Origin: Aestuariivivens marinum
Lineage (GTDB): Bacteria; Bacteroidota; Bacteroidia; Flavobacteriales; Flavobacteriaceae
Direction: 5' to 3'
Length of the DNA stretch: 64,000 nucleotides
Assembly: GCF_022662175.1 (NCBI RefSeq)
Contig: NZ_JAKMCR010000001.1
Location: forward strand, 620,001 to 684,000
Of the stretch, positions 16,405 through 26,273 are shown in pieces (the first letter of the stretch is position 1; the number at the start of each line of letters is the position of its first letter). Under the pieces are notes generated by a model. It was given only the letters and a program-made list of their open reading frames with translations. It did not search any database and was not told the DNA's origin. A program made the position numbers and the translations under genes.

Positions 16405-17361
16405 TTACTCCTGATAGATAAAATACAATGGATCATCTGTTGATGCTTTCTCTAAAATAGCCTTACTAATATACTCACAAATCTGTTTTTGTCCTTCAAA
16501 ATTAATTAAGTCAATCGTGTCTTCGGGCGTATGGTACTGCTCGTGCCCACCCGTATGCATCCCTAAAACTGAGATGTTCTTTTTGTAAAACGACACGTGG
16601 TCCGACCCGCCAATCGAACCAGCATGGACAATAGGTGTAAGTCCTAAAGATTCCCCTAAGTTTTTCATAAAGTCTACTCCATTGGGAAAGGTTCCTGCTC
16701 CACCCATATATACATGCTTTTCGTCATTCATCCTTCCAAGCATATCCATATTGATCATCAACTTTATTTGTGTCAACCGTACTGGTGGATGGTTTACAAA
16801 ATATTTACTCCCCAATAAACCTTGCTCTTCGGCGCCAAATGCCACAAAAATCACACTGCGTTTTAGTTCACTTTTATGAGAAGCAATATATTCGGCTATT
16901 TCAAGTAAGGCAGAAGTGCCACTCGCATTATCATCTGCCCCATGGTAAACTACACCACGTTTATCAGATTTTGATGACGGACCACCAAACCCTAAGTGAT
17001 CATAATGGGCGCCCAAAACAATGTATTCCTTTTTTAAAATAGGATCGTTCCCTTCTAAAAAACCAACAACATTCCATGTTTTAACTTCTTTTTCAGGCTT
17101 GCCTTTATCAACCTTTAATTGTGCAGTAAACTTTTGCTTAAATCCATTTTTAAAAGCATTCAACCCAAAAGTTCTAAATTCGTTTTTTATATACCTAACC
17201 ACTTGTCTGTTGGCATGCCCTCCTGGCAATCGCCCTTCATTAATATCCATAGTTAAATAGGATATATGTGCCCGTAGTTCATTAACTGTAACTTCTGGTT
17301 GGGAAAACATGTTGAAACAGAACAAATATATCAATGTCAATAAAATGTTTTTTCTAATCAT
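16405..17361 (-). CDS. Secreted M28 family zinc aminopeptidase
   Basis: A 318-residue exported metallopeptidase. A signal peptide occupies about residues 1-20 (ending FNMFS). The five co-catalytic zinc ligands of family M28 are visible: H119 (GAHYDH), D143 (HGADDNASGT), E179 with catalytic E178 (GAEEQGLLG), D206 (INMDMLG) and H277 (EQYHTPEDT). The family removes N-terminal residues from peptides in the periplasm or medium. It fits the peptide-scavenging theme of the window (S9, S8 and M1 enzymes also present). Confidence 0.9.
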   Translation of the reverse strand: MIRKNILLTLIYLFCFNMFSQPEVTVNELRAHISYLTMDINEGRLPGGHANRQVVRYIKNEFRTFGLNAFKNGFKQKFTAQLKVDKGKPEKEVKTWNVVGFLEGNDPILKKEYIVLGAHYDHLGFGGPSSKSDKRGVVYHGADDNASGTSALLEIAEYIASHKSELKRSVIFVAFGAEEQGLLGSKYFVNHPPVRLTQIKLMINMDMLGRMNDEKHVYMGGAGTFPNGVDFMKNLGESLGLTPIVHAGSIGGSDHVSFYKKNISVLGMHTGGHEQYHTPEDTIDLINFEGQKQICEYISKAILEKASTDDPLYFIYQE

Positions 17362-17384
17362 TTTCAGTTTGTATCAATTTACTC

Positions 17385-17392
17385 CAAAGATA
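17385..17392 (-). promoter_or_regulatory. Candidate -7 box for the M28 peptidase gene
   Basis: TATCTTTG on the minus strand matches TAnnTTTG and ends 23 bases before the ATG at 17361. Confidence 0.4.
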
Positions 17393-17442
17393 ATAGAATC
17401 TGCCTTTTTAACTTAATGGTAAATTCTTCAAAATCATTTATG

Positions 17443-17450
17443 TATTTTTG
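17443..17450 (+). promoter_or_regulatory. Candidate -7 box for the S9 peptidase gene
   Basis: TATTTTTG matches TAnnTTTG and lies 53 bases before the ATG at 17504. It is close to the divergent box for the M28 gene. No -33 element was found. Confidence 0.3.
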
Positions 17451-17503
17451 AGGCTCTTTCAACAAATATATTTAACCCTTTTGATTGAATAAAAAGAGAA
17501 CAT

Positions 17504-19660
17504 ATGCAAAGATTAGTAATTGGCCTTTTTGTCCTTGGCACTTTGTTGGCTTGTAAAGAAAGTAAAACAGAAAAAAACACAATGGTTGTAAGTTACCCAG
17601 AAACTAAAACGGTAGATACTATAGATACCTATTTTGGAATTGAAGTAAAAGACCCTTACCGCTGGTTAGAAGATGATAGAAGTACAGAAACCGAAACTTG
17701 GGTTAAAGCCCAAAATAGGGTAACTCATGGTTATTTGGAAACCATTCCCTTTCGTGAAGCATTAAAAGAACGTTTATCGAGCCTGTGGAATTACGAAAAA
17801 GTAAGTGCTCCCTTTACTGAAGGTGATTATACCTATTTCTCTAAAAATGATGGTTTGCAAAACCAAAGTGTATATTACAGAAAAAAAGTTGGCAATGGTG
17901 AAACGGAAGTGTTTTTAGACCCCAACACCTTTTCTGAAGATGGTACCACCTCGCTTGATGGTATGAGTTTTTCTAAAAATGGAAAAATATTAGCTTATTC
18001 CATATCTGAAGGGGGAAGTGATTGGCGAAAAATTTTGGTTATGGATGTCGAAACCAAAGAACTTATTGAAGATACCCTCGTGGATGTAAAATTTACGCAA
18101 ATATCATGGTACAAAAATGAAGGCTTTTACTATTCCAGTTACGATAAACCCAAAGGCAGTGAATTATCCGCTAAAACTGACCAGCATAAAGTATATTATC
18201 ACAAACTGGGAACGCCACAAAGTGAGGATCAGCTCATTTTTGGAGGAACGCCCGAAGAGAAGCATCGTTATATTTATGCTATGGTTACCGAAGACGACAA
18301 ATATCTTGTTATCACTCCTCGGGTTTCAACATCTGGAAACAAACTGTTTCTAAAAGATCTTTCCAAACCAAACAGTAATTTTATCACCGTTTTAAACCAT
18401 ACCGATAGCGACACCTACTTGTTGGACAATCAGGGCAGTAAATTATTTTTAGTAACAAATTTAAATGCCCCTAATAAAAAAATTGTTACAACGGATGCTT
18501 CAAACCCTGCTCCAGAAAATTGGGCAGACCTTATCCCTGAAAACGATAATGTTTTAACCCCCTCAACTAGTGGTGGTTATATTTTTGCACATTATATGGT
18601 CCATGCCATTTCACAGGTTAAGCAATACAATTACGATGGTACCTTGGTAAGAGATGTAGAACTGCCAGGATTGGGTACTATTAGCGGTTTTGGAGGTAAA
18701 AAAGAAGAAAAAACAGATTACTTCTACTTTACCAATTACAAAACGCCCTCCAGCATTTATAAAATGAATGTTGATACTGGAGATATTGAAACTTATTGGC
18801 AGCCATCAATAGCCTTTAATAGTGATGATTATGAGAGTAAACAAGTGTTTTATGCTTCAAAGGACGGCACCAAAATCCCCATGATGATTACCCATAGAAA
18901 AGGTTTGGAACTCGATGGGAAAAACCCAACCATTTTATATGGTTATGGCGGCTTCAATATTAGCCTTACCCCTTCGTTTAGTATAGGCAACGCTGTTTGG
19001 ATGGAGCAGGGTGGTATCTTGGCCATTCCTAATTTACGTGGCGGTGGCGAATATGGGAAAGCGTGGCACATCGCAGGCACACAACTGCAAAAACAAAATG
19101 TATTTGATGATTTTATCGCTGCAGGTGAATACTTAATTGCAAACAACTACACATCATCAGACTATTTGGCTTTACGCGGTGGCTCAAACGGTGGTTTATT
19201 GGTAGGTGCCGTTATGACCCAACGCCCCGATTTAGCTAAAGTGGCCTTGCCGGCTGTTGGGGTTTTGGATATGCTGCGTTACCATACCTTTACCGCAGGT
19301 GCTGGTTGGGCTTATGATTATGGAACAGCTGAAGATAATAAAGCCATGTTCGAATACCTAAAAGGGTATTCACCTTTACATAATGTAAAAACAAGTGTAG
19401 AATACCCCGCGACTTTAGTGACTACTGGGGATCATGACGACAGGGTCGTCCCAGCCCATAGCTTTAAATTTGCTGCTGAATTGCAAAGCAAGCAAACTGG
19501 GGATAATCCAACCTTAATCCGTATAGAAACTGATGCGGGGCATGGTGCTGGAACTCCTGTAAGCAAAACCATAGAACAGTATGCCGATGTTTTTGGATTT
19601 ACACTATATAATATGGGTTATCGTGTTCTACCAAGTAAAATGGAAAATTTTAAAGACTAA
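17504..19660 (+). CDS. Prolyl oligopeptidase family (S9A) lipoprotein
   Basis: A 718-residue serine peptidase that cleaves short peptides after proline. It has a lipoprotein signal with lipobox LLAC, the lipid-modified residue being C17, so it is anchored in an envelope membrane. A seven-bladed propeller spans about residues 100-430; the alpha/beta-hydrolase domain is C-terminal. The catalytic triad is S561 (RGGSNGGLL), the aspartate in GDHDDRVVP (about 645) and H680 (DAGHGAG). Length matches prolyl endopeptidase (about 710). A terminator follows immediately. Confidence 0.93.
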   Translation: MQRLVIGLFVLGTLLACKESKTEKNTMVVSYPETKTVDTIDTYFGIEVKDPYRWLEDDRSTETETWVKAQNRVTHGYLETIPFREALKERLSSLWNYEKVSAPFTEGDYTYFSKNDGLQNQSVYYRKKVGNGETEVFLDPNTFSEDGTTSLDGMSFSKNGKILAYSISEGGSDWRKILVMDVETKELIEDTLVDVKFTQISWYKNEGFYYSSYDKPKGSELSAKTDQHKVYYHKLGTPQSEDQLIFGGTPEEKHRYIYAMVTEDDKYLVITPRVSTSGNKLFLKDLSKPNSNFITVLNHTDSDTYLLDNQGSKLFLVTNLNAPNKKIVTTDASNPAPENWADLIPENDNVLTPSTSGGYIFAHYMVHAISQVKQYNYDGTLVRDVELPGLGTISGFGGKKEEKTDYFYFTNYKTPSSIYKMNVDTGDIETYWQPSIAFNSDDYESKQVFYASKDGTKIPMMITHRKGLELDGKNPTILYGYGGFNISLTPSFSIGNAVWMEQGGILAIPNLRGGGEYGKAWHIAGTQLQKQNVFDDFIAAGEYLIANNYTSSDYLALRGGSNGGLLVGAVMTQRPDLAKVALPAVGVLDMLRYHTFTAGAGWAYDYGTAEDNKAMFEYLKGYSPLHNVKTSVEYPATLVTTGDHDDRVVPAHSFKFAAELQSKQTGDNPTLIRIETDAGHGAGTPVSKTIEQYADVFGFTLYNMGYRVLPSKMENFKD

Positions 19661-19680
19661 TTAACATGTTGCATTTTAAG

Positions 19681-19720
19681 CACAGTTAGGGGCAAACCTT
19701 AACTTTCCGACTGTGTTTTT
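19681..19720 (+). terminator. Probable terminator after the S9 peptidase gene
   Basis: CACAGT and ACTGTG form a short stem with a long loop containing a weaker inner pairing (AGG/CCT), followed by a TTTTTATT run. It is weaker than other terminators in the window. Confidence 0.5.
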
Positions 19721-19731
19721 ATTGGATTGCT

Positions 19732-20643
19732 ATGCTCACCGTAACCAACCTTTCTTTTTCCTATAAAAAAACACCTGTTTTAAAGAACATTTCATTTAAC
19801 TTAAAATCAGGTGAAAATCTGGCTGTGATTGGCCAAAGCGGTTCTGGGAAAAGTACCTTACTTAAACTGCTATACGGCACATACGATCTGGATGAAGGCC
19901 AAATGTTTTGGAAAAATCATGAAATTCTCGGGCCAAAATTCAACCTCATTACAGGACCTGATTTCATGAAATACGTAGCACAGGAATTTGATTTGATGCC
20001 TTTTACTTCGGTAGGCGAAAATATTGGTGAATTCCTATCCAACTTCTACCCGGAAGAAAAACAAAACCGTATCGACGAACTTTTAAAAGTAGTAGAACTC
20101 ACCACATATAAAAACAAAAAAGTTAAGACCTTAAGTGGTGGACAAAAACAACGTGTGGCATTGGCCAGAGCTTTGGCCAAAGCTCCTGAAATATTGCTGT
20201 TAGATGAACCCTTTAGCCACATTGACAACTTTAAAAAACAATCGCTGCGCCGTAGTCTGTTTAACTATTTAAAGGATAAAAACATAACCTGTATTGTTGC
20301 TACTCATGACAAAGAGGACGTTATCTCCTATGCCGATACCATGATTGTTTTGCATGATACCAAAGTCATCGCAAACCAATCGCCACAGGAATTATATAAC
20401 AGTCCCAACAACGCATTAATTGCTTCATTTTTTGGGGAATTCAACATCATTGAAAATCACATTGTTTATGCCCATCAGCTTAAGGCTGTTGAAAAATCCA
20501 ACTTAAAAGCGATTATTAAACATACTTATTTTAAAGGCAATCATTATTTAATTGAAGCCGAATTAAAGGGTAAAAAGATCTTTTTTGAACACCCTATTAG
20601 CCTTGAAAAAAATTCAACCGTATCTCTAACAATCAATCGTTAA
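19732..20643 (+). CDS. ABC transporter ATP-binding protein, without adjacent permease
   Basis: A 303-residue ABC ATPase. The Walker A motif GQSGSGKS is at 34-41, the signature LSGGQ at 134-138, Walker B LLLLDEP at about 154-160 and the switch histidine in VATHDKEDV. After about residue 235 there is a small beta-rich TOBE-like extension as in PotA/CysA-type importers. No permease or binding-protein gene is nearby, so its partners must be elsewhere or it acts with an unrelated membrane protein. A PurD-like ATP-grasp gene follows 42 bases later. Confidence 0.85.
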   Translation: MLTVTNLSFSYKKTPVLKNISFNLKSGENLAVIGQSGSGKSTLLKLLYGTYDLDEGQMFWKNHEILGPKFNLITGPDFMKYVAQEFDLMPFTSVGENIGEFLSNFYPEEKQNRIDELLKVVELTTYKNKKVKTLSGGQKQRVALARALAKAPEILLLDEPFSHIDNFKKQSLRRSLFNYLKDKNITCIVATHDKEDVISYADTMIVLHDTKVIANQSPQELYNSPNNALIASFFGEFNIIENHIVYAHQLKAVEKSNLKAIIKHTYFKGNHYLIEAELKGKKIFFEHPISLEKNSTVSLTINR

Positions 20644-20649
20644 ATAGTA

Positions 20650-20657
20650 TACATTTG
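20650..20657 (+). promoter_or_regulatory. Candidate -7 box for the ATP-grasp gene
   Basis: TACATTTG matches TAnnTTTG and ends 28 bases before the TTG start at 20686, supporting that start and a separate transcript for this gene. Confidence 0.4.
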
Positions 20658-20685
20658 TGCTATTAAATTTCTGTTTTTATAGCAG

Positions 20686-21996
20686 TTGAAAACCACACAT
20701 AACGCCAAAAATCCTACCATAAAAAGAAGGTTTCTTTTTATTTCAAGGTGGGGAGAAATACTGGATCTTGTATATTCAGTTCAAAAGGAAGGCCACTCAG
20801 TTAAACTATTTATCGAAGACAAGCCATCTAGGGAAATCGGTTTCGGTTTTGTTAAAAAAGTGAACGATTGGCAAAAACATATCGATTGGGCCGATATCAT
20901 TATTTTCGATTATACAGGATATGGTAAAATCTGTGATGACTTACGCACTACTGGAAAACTTGTTTTTGGAGGTTCCCAATACACCGATTTATTGGAGTTG
21001 GACCGCAATTTTGGACAACAAGAACTTAAAAAGCATAAAATAAAAACCTTGCCCTTTAAAGAGTTCTCCAATTTTCACGATGCCATTTCTTATGTGGAAC
21101 TAAACCCCGATGCCTATGTTATAAAACCTTGTGGTGAAATACAGGATCTTAAACAATTACTTTTTGTAGGAAGTGATGATGAAGGTTTGGATGTAATTCG
21201 GGTATTAAAGGCATACGAAAAATCGTGGGGCAATAAGTTTGGAGATTTTCAATTGCAGCGAAAGGTACGCGGTGTTGAAGTATCGGTCTCAGCTTTCTTT
21301 AATGGCAAGCACTTTATAAAACCACTTAATGTCACCTTCGAACATAAAAAACTGTTTCCTAACGAGCTAGGTGTTTCTACTGGTGAAATGGGAACAAGCA
21401 TGTTTTGGACCAACGATTCCCCAATATACGATGCTACCTTAAAAAAGTTTGAAACCACTTTGGCAAAACACAATTTTGTGGGTCACATTGATATTAATTG
21501 TATTGTAAACGGCAATGGTATCTATCCTCTAGAATTCACCTCCAGATTTGGTTACCCACAAATATACATACAAAGTGATGGAATTAACGAATCTTTGGGT
21601 AATATGATATACAAGATTGCTAATGGCGATACTTTTACGTTTAATACTAAAAAAGGCTTCCAAATAGGTGCTTATATTGTGGTGCCTCCGTTTCCTTATA
21701 CGGACAGGAAAAGTTTTGAACTGTTTTCAAAAGACTCGGTAATCATTTTCAAAAAAGAACTTAAAGAAGGTGTGCATCCCATACACTTAAAATGTATAAA
21801 TAACGAATGGTTAATAACAGGCAATACGGGTATTGCGCTTTTGGTAACGGGAATGGGAGTAACCATGAAAGACGCCCAGCGCATGATGCAAAATCGCATA
21901 AGTAATATTATTGTGAACAACAGTTATTACCGTACCGATATTGGCAACCGATGGGTTGAGGACTCCGATAAGCTTTGGGCTTGGGGCTTGTTATGA
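20686..21996 (+). CDS. PurD-like ATP-grasp protein (phosphoribosylglycinamide synthetase family)
   Basis: A 436-residue ATP-grasp enzyme resembling glycinamide ribonucleotide synthetase (PurD). The ATP-grasp core spans about residues 105-320 (YVIKPCGE, QLQRKVRGVEVSVSAFF, DINCIV, PLEFTSRFGYP). The C-terminal part retains PurD-like features (GNTGIALLVTGMGVTMKDAQ, YYRTDIGNRW). The usual PurD N-terminal glycine-rich GGGGREHA motif is absent, replaced by FISRWGEILDL. It is therefore probably a paralogue making an amide or peptide-type bond rather than the housekeeping PurD. The start is TTG: an in-frame stop lies two codons upstream and no ATG is available near the N-terminus. Confidence 0.75.
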   Translation: MKTTHNAKNPTIKRRFLFISRWGEILDLVYSVQKEGHSVKLFIEDKPSREIGFGFVKKVNDWQKHIDWADIIIFDYTGYGKICDDLRTTGKLVFGGSQYTDLLELDRNFGQQELKKHKIKTLPFKEFSNFHDAISYVELNPDAYVIKPCGEIQDLKQLLFVGSDDEGLDVIRVLKAYEKSWGNKFGDFQLQRKVRGVEVSVSAFFNGKHFIKPLNVTFEHKKLFPNELGVSTGEMGTSMFWTNDSPIYDATLKKFETTLAKHNFVGHIDINCIVNGNGIYPLEFTSRFGYPQIYIQSDGINESLGNMIYKIANGDTFTFNTKKGFQIGAYIVVPPFPYTDRKSFELFSKDSVIIFKKELKEGVHPIHLKCINNEWLITGNTGIALLVTGMGVTMKDAQRMMQNRISNIIVNNSYYRTDIGNRWVEDSDKLWAWGLL

Positions 21997-22043
21997 TATT
22001 TTTTAGGTGTGAAATACGAAGCTTGAAGCAAAAGATATAATCC

Positions 22044-22490
22044 ATGAAATTCCTATTTAAAAGAACCCAAAAACCCAATAGGTTTTTTAAAATTCTGCCA
22101 CAGGATTGGCAGGATATTATCGGACCGCAATGGAACAATTACCGAGATTCTTCTTCCATTTATATTATTGAATGTAATGGGCAGGTCATAGCTGGTGGTA
22201 TTATATTTTCAAAAACACCTCCAAATGCTACTCCATTGGAAATAACCTATAATCACTTGTTTGATAAAGGCTATCTGTATTTAGGATTTATTTTTGTAAT
22301 ACCCAAATATCGAGGAAAACAGATCGCCAGTGGCTGGTTGGGTGCATTAAAAAACAAATATAAAAATCAACCATTTTGGCTCACTATTGAAGATTTTGGC
22401 TTAAAATCATTTTACAAAAAAAATGGTTTTAAGCTTATAAATGAAGACTCTAATTTCATTGGAGAAGAATGGGTTATGGTTTCAGAATAG
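22044..22490 (+). CDS. GNAT family N-acetyltransferase
   Basis: A 148-residue GNAT-fold protein. The acetyl-CoA-binding segment is visible as LGFIFVIPKYRGKQIASGWL (motif A with R/Q-x-x-G-x-G/A), followed by the C-terminal FYKKNGFKLI strand-helix typical of the family. The acceptor is unknown. It follows the PurD-like ATP-grasp gene by 47 bases on the same strand, so the two may act in one modification pathway. Its stop is one base from the stop of the convergent GreA-like gene. Confidence 0.8.
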   Translation: MKFLFKRTQKPNRFFKILPQDWQDIIGPQWNNYRDSSSIYIIECNGQVIAGGIIFSKTPPNATPLEITYNHLFDKGYLYLGFIFVIPKYRGKQIASGWLGALKNKYKNQPFWLTIEDFGLKSFYKKNGFKLINEDSNFIGEEWVMVSE

Positions 22491-22491
22491 T

Positions 22492-22962
22492 TTAAATTAT
22501 TTTATGGACCTGTATATTTTCTCCCCTAAAAACTATAATGTCATTTACAGTTTTCCCTAGAAGTAATTGTCCTATAGGCGAATGGATAGAAATGGCATAA
22601 AACACATCTTTGGCCAATCTTAGTTCGCCAACACTAATGGCAATAAAATAATTTGCTTTGCTTGTATAAACTACGCTTCCCAAAACAATCACTCTTGATG
22701 TTTTTTCAATATTTATTTTAGAAAGAATCGCACTAGTCTTTTGAATTTCCGCAAGTTGTTGTCCTGCTTTTTCCCGCTCCAATTGTACCATAGCACGACC
22801 TGTTTCATGTTTGTCGCCCGCTGTGCTCTTTGTCTCAGCATATAAGGATTCCTGTAGCTGTTTAATGGTAGCCTTAACTAGATCTAGCCTAGATAACAAA
22901 GTATCTCGACACTTATTATAAAGTTCTTGCTTTATTTTGATATCGATTTTACTTACTTTCAT
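22492..22962 (-). CDS. GreA/GreB-like protein
   Basis: A 156-residue protein with a helical N-terminal half (about residues 1-85, likely an antiparallel coiled coil, including KHETGRAMVQLEREKAGQQL) and a C-terminal FKBP-like domain. The segment ISIHSPIGQLLLGKTVNDIIVF corresponds to the conserved SPLGxALLGKxxGD motif of GreA/GreB transcript-cleavage factors. The acidic tip residues are less obvious than in GreA. It may bind the RNA polymerase secondary channel as Gre-like factors do. It overlaps the end of mtgA by fourteen bases and is probably translated from the same mRNA. Some databases label such proteins 3-oxoacyl-ACP synthase, for which I see no support. Confidence 0.65.
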   Translation of the reverse strand: MKVSKIDIKIKQELYNKCRDTLLSRLDLVKATIKQLQESLYAETKSTAGDKHETGRAMVQLEREKAGQQLAEIQKTSAILSKINIEKTSRVIVLGSVVYTSKANYFIAISVGELRLAKDVFYAISIHSPIGQLLLGKTVNDIIVFRGENIQVHKII

Positions 22963-23641
22963 TATAACTTAAATGACCATAATACACCATTTGTTTTTTA
23001 ATCCATTCTTTTCTTCCCTGTATATAACTTGAAGGCGGATTAGCTCTATAGTTCCTTGGGTTTGGCAAAATGGAAGCAATTGCTGCAGCTTCATCTTTTG
23101 TTAATCGTGATGCCGATTTACCAAACCAATATTGTGATGCCGCTTGAATACCATAAACGCCATTACCCATTTCAATACTATTTAAATAGACTTCCATAAT
23201 GCGCTCTTTAGACCATAATTGTTCAATTAAAAAAGTGAAATACGTTTCCAAACCTTTGCGCAACCAACTGCGTTGTGGCCACAAAAACACATTCTTGGCC
23301 ATTTGTTGACTTATGGTACTCGCTCCCCTTAATCGTTTTCCAGTTTTGTTATAATCAATAGCTTTTTCAATAGCCTTAATATCAAAACCACTATGTTTTA
23401 TGAAGTTTTGGTCTTCACTACAAATAACCGCCAATTGTATCTGTTTAGAGATTTCATCCAAACCCACCCATTGGTGTTTCCATATTTTAGTGGTTTGGGT
23501 TTCCTTTGCTTCAAAATAACGAATGGCCATAAGTGGTGTTGCAGGTACTGGAACCCATTTATAAAGTAGGACCCATAAAACGGAAAGGATGATAAACCAA
23601 ATAACCGATTTGAATAAAAACTTGTATATCTTTTTTAACAT
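22949..23641 (-). CDS. mtgA: Monofunctional biosynthetic peptidoglycan transglycosylase
   Basis: A 230-residue GT51 glycosyltransferase that polymerises lipid II into glycan strands. One N-terminal membrane helix (about residues 8-27) anchors it in the inner membrane. The catalytic glutamate lies in ICSEDQNFIKHSGFD, followed by RGASTISQQMAKNVFLWPQRS and RIMEVYLNSIEMG, the standard GT51 motifs. No transpeptidase domain is present. I start at ATG 23641, which directly abuts the upstream oxidoreductase stop, rather than at the TTG three codons earlier. Confidence 0.92.
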   Translation of the reverse strand: MLKKIYKFLFKSVIWFIILSVLWVLLYKWVPVPATPLMAIRYFEAKETQTTKIWKHQWVGLDEISKQIQLAVICSEDQNFIKHSGFDIKAIEKAIDYNKTGKRLRGASTISQQMAKNVFLWPQRSWLRKGLETYFTFLIEQLWSKERIMEVYLNSIEMGNGVYGIQAASQYWFGKSASRLTKDEAAAIASILPNPRNYRANPPSSYIQGRKEWIKKQMVYYGHLSYNESK

Positions 23642-23642
23642 A

Positions 23643-24758
23643 TCAATCAACTAAACCAGCCAATTCCATACCTACTAAACTACCAATAGCAACACCCATA
23701 CCACCTAGACGAACACCACAGTAAACATGGTTACTTAGTTGCTTAACAATAGGTTTTTTTTGAGCACCAATACCCATAATGCCGCTCCAACTATAATCAA
23801 TCTCAAAAGGTGTATTGGGTAAAATTGTTGTTGCCAAGAGTGTTTTTAATTTATTTTGAATTAAAAGAGTTTGTCCAAATACTGTAGTTTCTTCTGTTTT
23901 AAAATCGAGATTTCTTCCTCCTCCCAATAAAATCCTATTATCTATATTTCTGAAGTAATAATACCCTTTATCTAAATGAAATGCTCCTTTAATGTGTAGA
24001 TCTTTTATGGGTTTAGTAATAAGTACTTGTGCTCTGGCCGGTTTAAGGTCTTCATTTAACAATTGCAAAGCAAAACCATTGGTAGCAATCAGTAATTTTG
24101 ATGTTGAAAGTTGAAAACGGTCAGTAACTACTTTAACGGCATTAGCATCTTCCAAAAAGCTTAAAACGGACACATTATTTAATATTTTTATTCCTCTGGA
24201 TTGTGCTTTTAAAAGTAATGCTTCCATCATTTTACCTGTGTCGATCTGTCCTTCGAAAGCATTAAAAATATATTGAGTATTAACCTTTTTAAAATGGAAT
24301 AGATTGCCCTTTAAACAAAAGACATCCTGATTAAAAATAGGCTTTAGTAATTGATTAACCTCATCCATTCTCGACATGCAGGTTTCAAAAAGTTCCATAT
24401 CGACTTCATTGAACAATTCGTAACCTCCTAGTTGCTGGTATTTAATAGTTGTATCGCCTAAATTCTGTCTTAGTAAATGTAAGCCTTGAACACGTTTTTT
24501 TACCAACTCAAGTACTTCCCCTTCAGTATGAGATGTTAAATCATCCAAAATCTCACTCAGACTTCCAAAACACGCAAACCCTGCATTTTTGGTACTAGCG
24601 CCTTGTGGTAAAATCCCTTTTTCTAATATTACAATACGTGATTTTGGAAATCTTTCTTTTAGCGATAATGCGCAATTAAGGCCCACAATACCACTGCCAA
24701 CTACGGTGTAGTCTATATTGGTTAACCAACTTTTTATTTCCCAATAGGATAAATTCAC
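23643..24758 (-). CDS. FAD-dependent oxidoreductase (DAO/glycine oxidase family)
   Basis: A 371-residue flavoprotein of the D-amino-acid oxidase superfamily. The Rossmann dinucleotide motif is near the N-terminus (YTVVGSGIVGLNCALSL) with the acidic ribose-binding ILEKG strand end. A C-terminal GIMGIGAQKKPIV...GVRLGGMGVAIGS segment completes the FAD site. Substrate is likely an amine or amino acid. The start appears to be GTG at 24758; no nearby ATG is in frame. The gene ends just before the mtgA ATG, so these two plus the GreA-like gene form a tight operon. Confidence 0.8.
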   Translation of the reverse strand: MNLSYWEIKSWLTNIDYTVVGSGIVGLNCALSLKERFPKSRIVILEKGILPQGASTKNAGFACFGSLSEILDDLTSHTEGEVLELVKKRVQGLHLLRQNLGDTTIKYQQLGGYELFNEVDMELFETCMSRMDEVNQLLKPIFNQDVFCLKGNLFHFKKVNTQYIFNAFEGQIDTGKMMEALLLKAQSRGIKILNNVSVLSFLEDANAVKVVTDRFQLSTSKLLIATNGFALQLLNEDLKPARAQVLITKPIKDLHIKGAFHLDKGYYYFRNIDNRILLGGGRNLDFKTEETTVFGQTLLIQNKLKTLLATTILPNTPFEIDYSWSGIMGIGAQKKPIVKQLSNHVYCGVRLGGMGVAIGSLVGMELAGLVD

Positions 24759-24800
24759 TTGTTTAGGAATTACAGTTAATTAGTAGCTTCGAAATTAATC

Positions 24801-24832
24801 AAAAAAAACTCCGAAATTGCCTTCGGAGTTTA
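24801..24832 (-). terminator. Terminator after accC
   Basis: On the minus strand AACTCCGAA and TTCGGAGTT form a nine-base stem around a six-base loop, followed by eight T residues. It separates accC from the FAD oxidoreductase operon. Confidence 0.85.
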
Positions 24833-24835
24833 AAT

Positions 24836-26188
24836 CTAATCTTCTGTTTCTTTTTTCATAACGAAGTCTTCCATAAACTTGGTCGTGTAATGACCAGCCA
24901 AATAATCGGGATGGTCCATTAACTGTCTATGGAATGGAATGGTTGTTTTTATACCTTCTATGACAAACTCATCCAATGCACGCTTCATTTTACTTATCGC
25001 TTCTTCTCTAGTTTGAGCAGTTGTAATTAGCTTGGCAATCATTGAGTCATAGTTAGGCGGTATTGTATAACCTGAATACACGTGGGTGTCTAAACGTACA
25101 CCATGACCTCCGGGGGCATGCAAAGTTGTAATCTTGCCTGGTGATGGCCTAAATCCGTTATAAGGGTCTTCAGCATTTATCCTGCATTCAATAGAGTGTA
25201 AATTAGGGGTATAGTTCTTGCCAGAAATTGGCACGCCTGCAGCCACTAATATTTGTTCTCGTATCAAATCGAAATCGATAACCTGCTCTGTAATAGGATG
25301 TTCAACTTGAATACGAGTATTCATTTCCATGAAGTAGAAATTCCTGTGTTTATCAACCAAAAATTCAACAGTTCCTGCTCCTTCATACTTAATATACTCG
25401 GCTGCTTTTACAGCTGCTTCTCCCATCTTTTTACGTAGTGCTGAAGTCATAAATGGTGATGGAACTTCTTCTGTAAGCTTTTGATGACGACGTTGAACGG
25501 AACAATCCCTTTCAGACAAATGACAAGCTTTACCACGGGAATCACCCACAATTTGAATTTCGATATGTCGAGGCTCTTCAATAAGCTTTTCCATATACAT
25601 ATCGTCATTCCCAAATGCTGCTTTACTTTCTTGTCGAGCAGAGTCCCAAGCAGCTTTAAGGTCCTCTTCTTTCCAAACACCGCGCATACCTTTACCGCCA
25701 CCACCAGCACTAGCCTTTAACATTACAGGATAACCCGTTTCCTTAGCTATTTTTTTACATTCCTCAAAATCTTTAATAACACCATCACTTCCAGGAACAC
25801 AAGGTACTCCTGCTGCTTTCATAGTTGCTTTTGCATTAGCCTTATCACCCATACGGTCAATCATTTCGGCCGATGCACCAATAAATTTTATACCGTGATC
25901 TTCACAGATTTTTGAAAATTTAGCATTTTCCGATAGAAATCCATAGCCTGGATGAATGGCATCTGCATTGGTGATTTCAGCAGCAGAAATAACGTTAGAC
26001 ATCTTTAAATAAGATTCACTACTAGGCGCAGGTCCAATACAAACCGCTTCATCGGCAAATTTAACGTGTAAGCTTTCCGCATCTGCAGTTGAATATACTG
26101 CTACCGTTTTTATGCCCATTTCCTTACACGTTCTAATAACACGCAAGGCTATTTCGCCTCTATTGGCAATTAATATTTTTTTAAACAT
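24836..26188 (-). CDS. accC: Acetyl-CoA carboxylase, biotin carboxylase subunit
   Basis: A 450-residue ATP-grasp enzyme that carboxylates biotin on AccB, the first half-reaction of malonyl-CoA synthesis. Visible are the N-terminal [24 protein letters not shown], the glycine-rich ATP loop [12 protein letters not shown], the metal-binding [15 protein letters not shown] and the C-terminal region with RPSPGKI. Length fits AccC (about 450). It is the last gene of a cluster rpmF, fabH, accB, accC, all on the minus strand. Confidence 0.96.
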   Translation of the reverse strand: MFKKILIANRGEIALRVIRTCKEMGIKTVAVYSTADAESLHVKFADEAVCIGPAPSSESYLKMSNVISAAEITNADAIHPGYGFLSENAKFSKICEDHGIKFIGASAEMIDRMGDKANAKATMKAAGVPCVPGSDGVIKDFEECKKIAKETGYPVMLKASAGGGGKGMRGVWKEEDLKAAWDSARQESKAAFGNDDMYMEKLIEEPRHIEIQIVGDSRGKACHLSERDCSVQRRHQKLTEEVPSPFMTSALRKKMGEAAVKAAEYIKYEGAGTVEFLVDKHRNFYFMEMNTRIQVEHPITEQVIDFDLIREQILVAAGVPISGKNYTPNLHSIECRINAEDPYNGFRPSPGKITTLHAPGGHGVRLDTHVYSGYTIPPNYDSMIAKLITTAQTREEAISKMKRALDEFVIEGIKTTIPFHRQLMDHPDYLAGHYTTKFMEDFVMKKETED

Positions 26189-26273
26189 AATATCTTCAAA
26201 TTTTCAATATTCAAAAAACAAATTCCAAAACAAAACGATTGGACATTTGGGAATTGAAAATTGGGATTTTACA

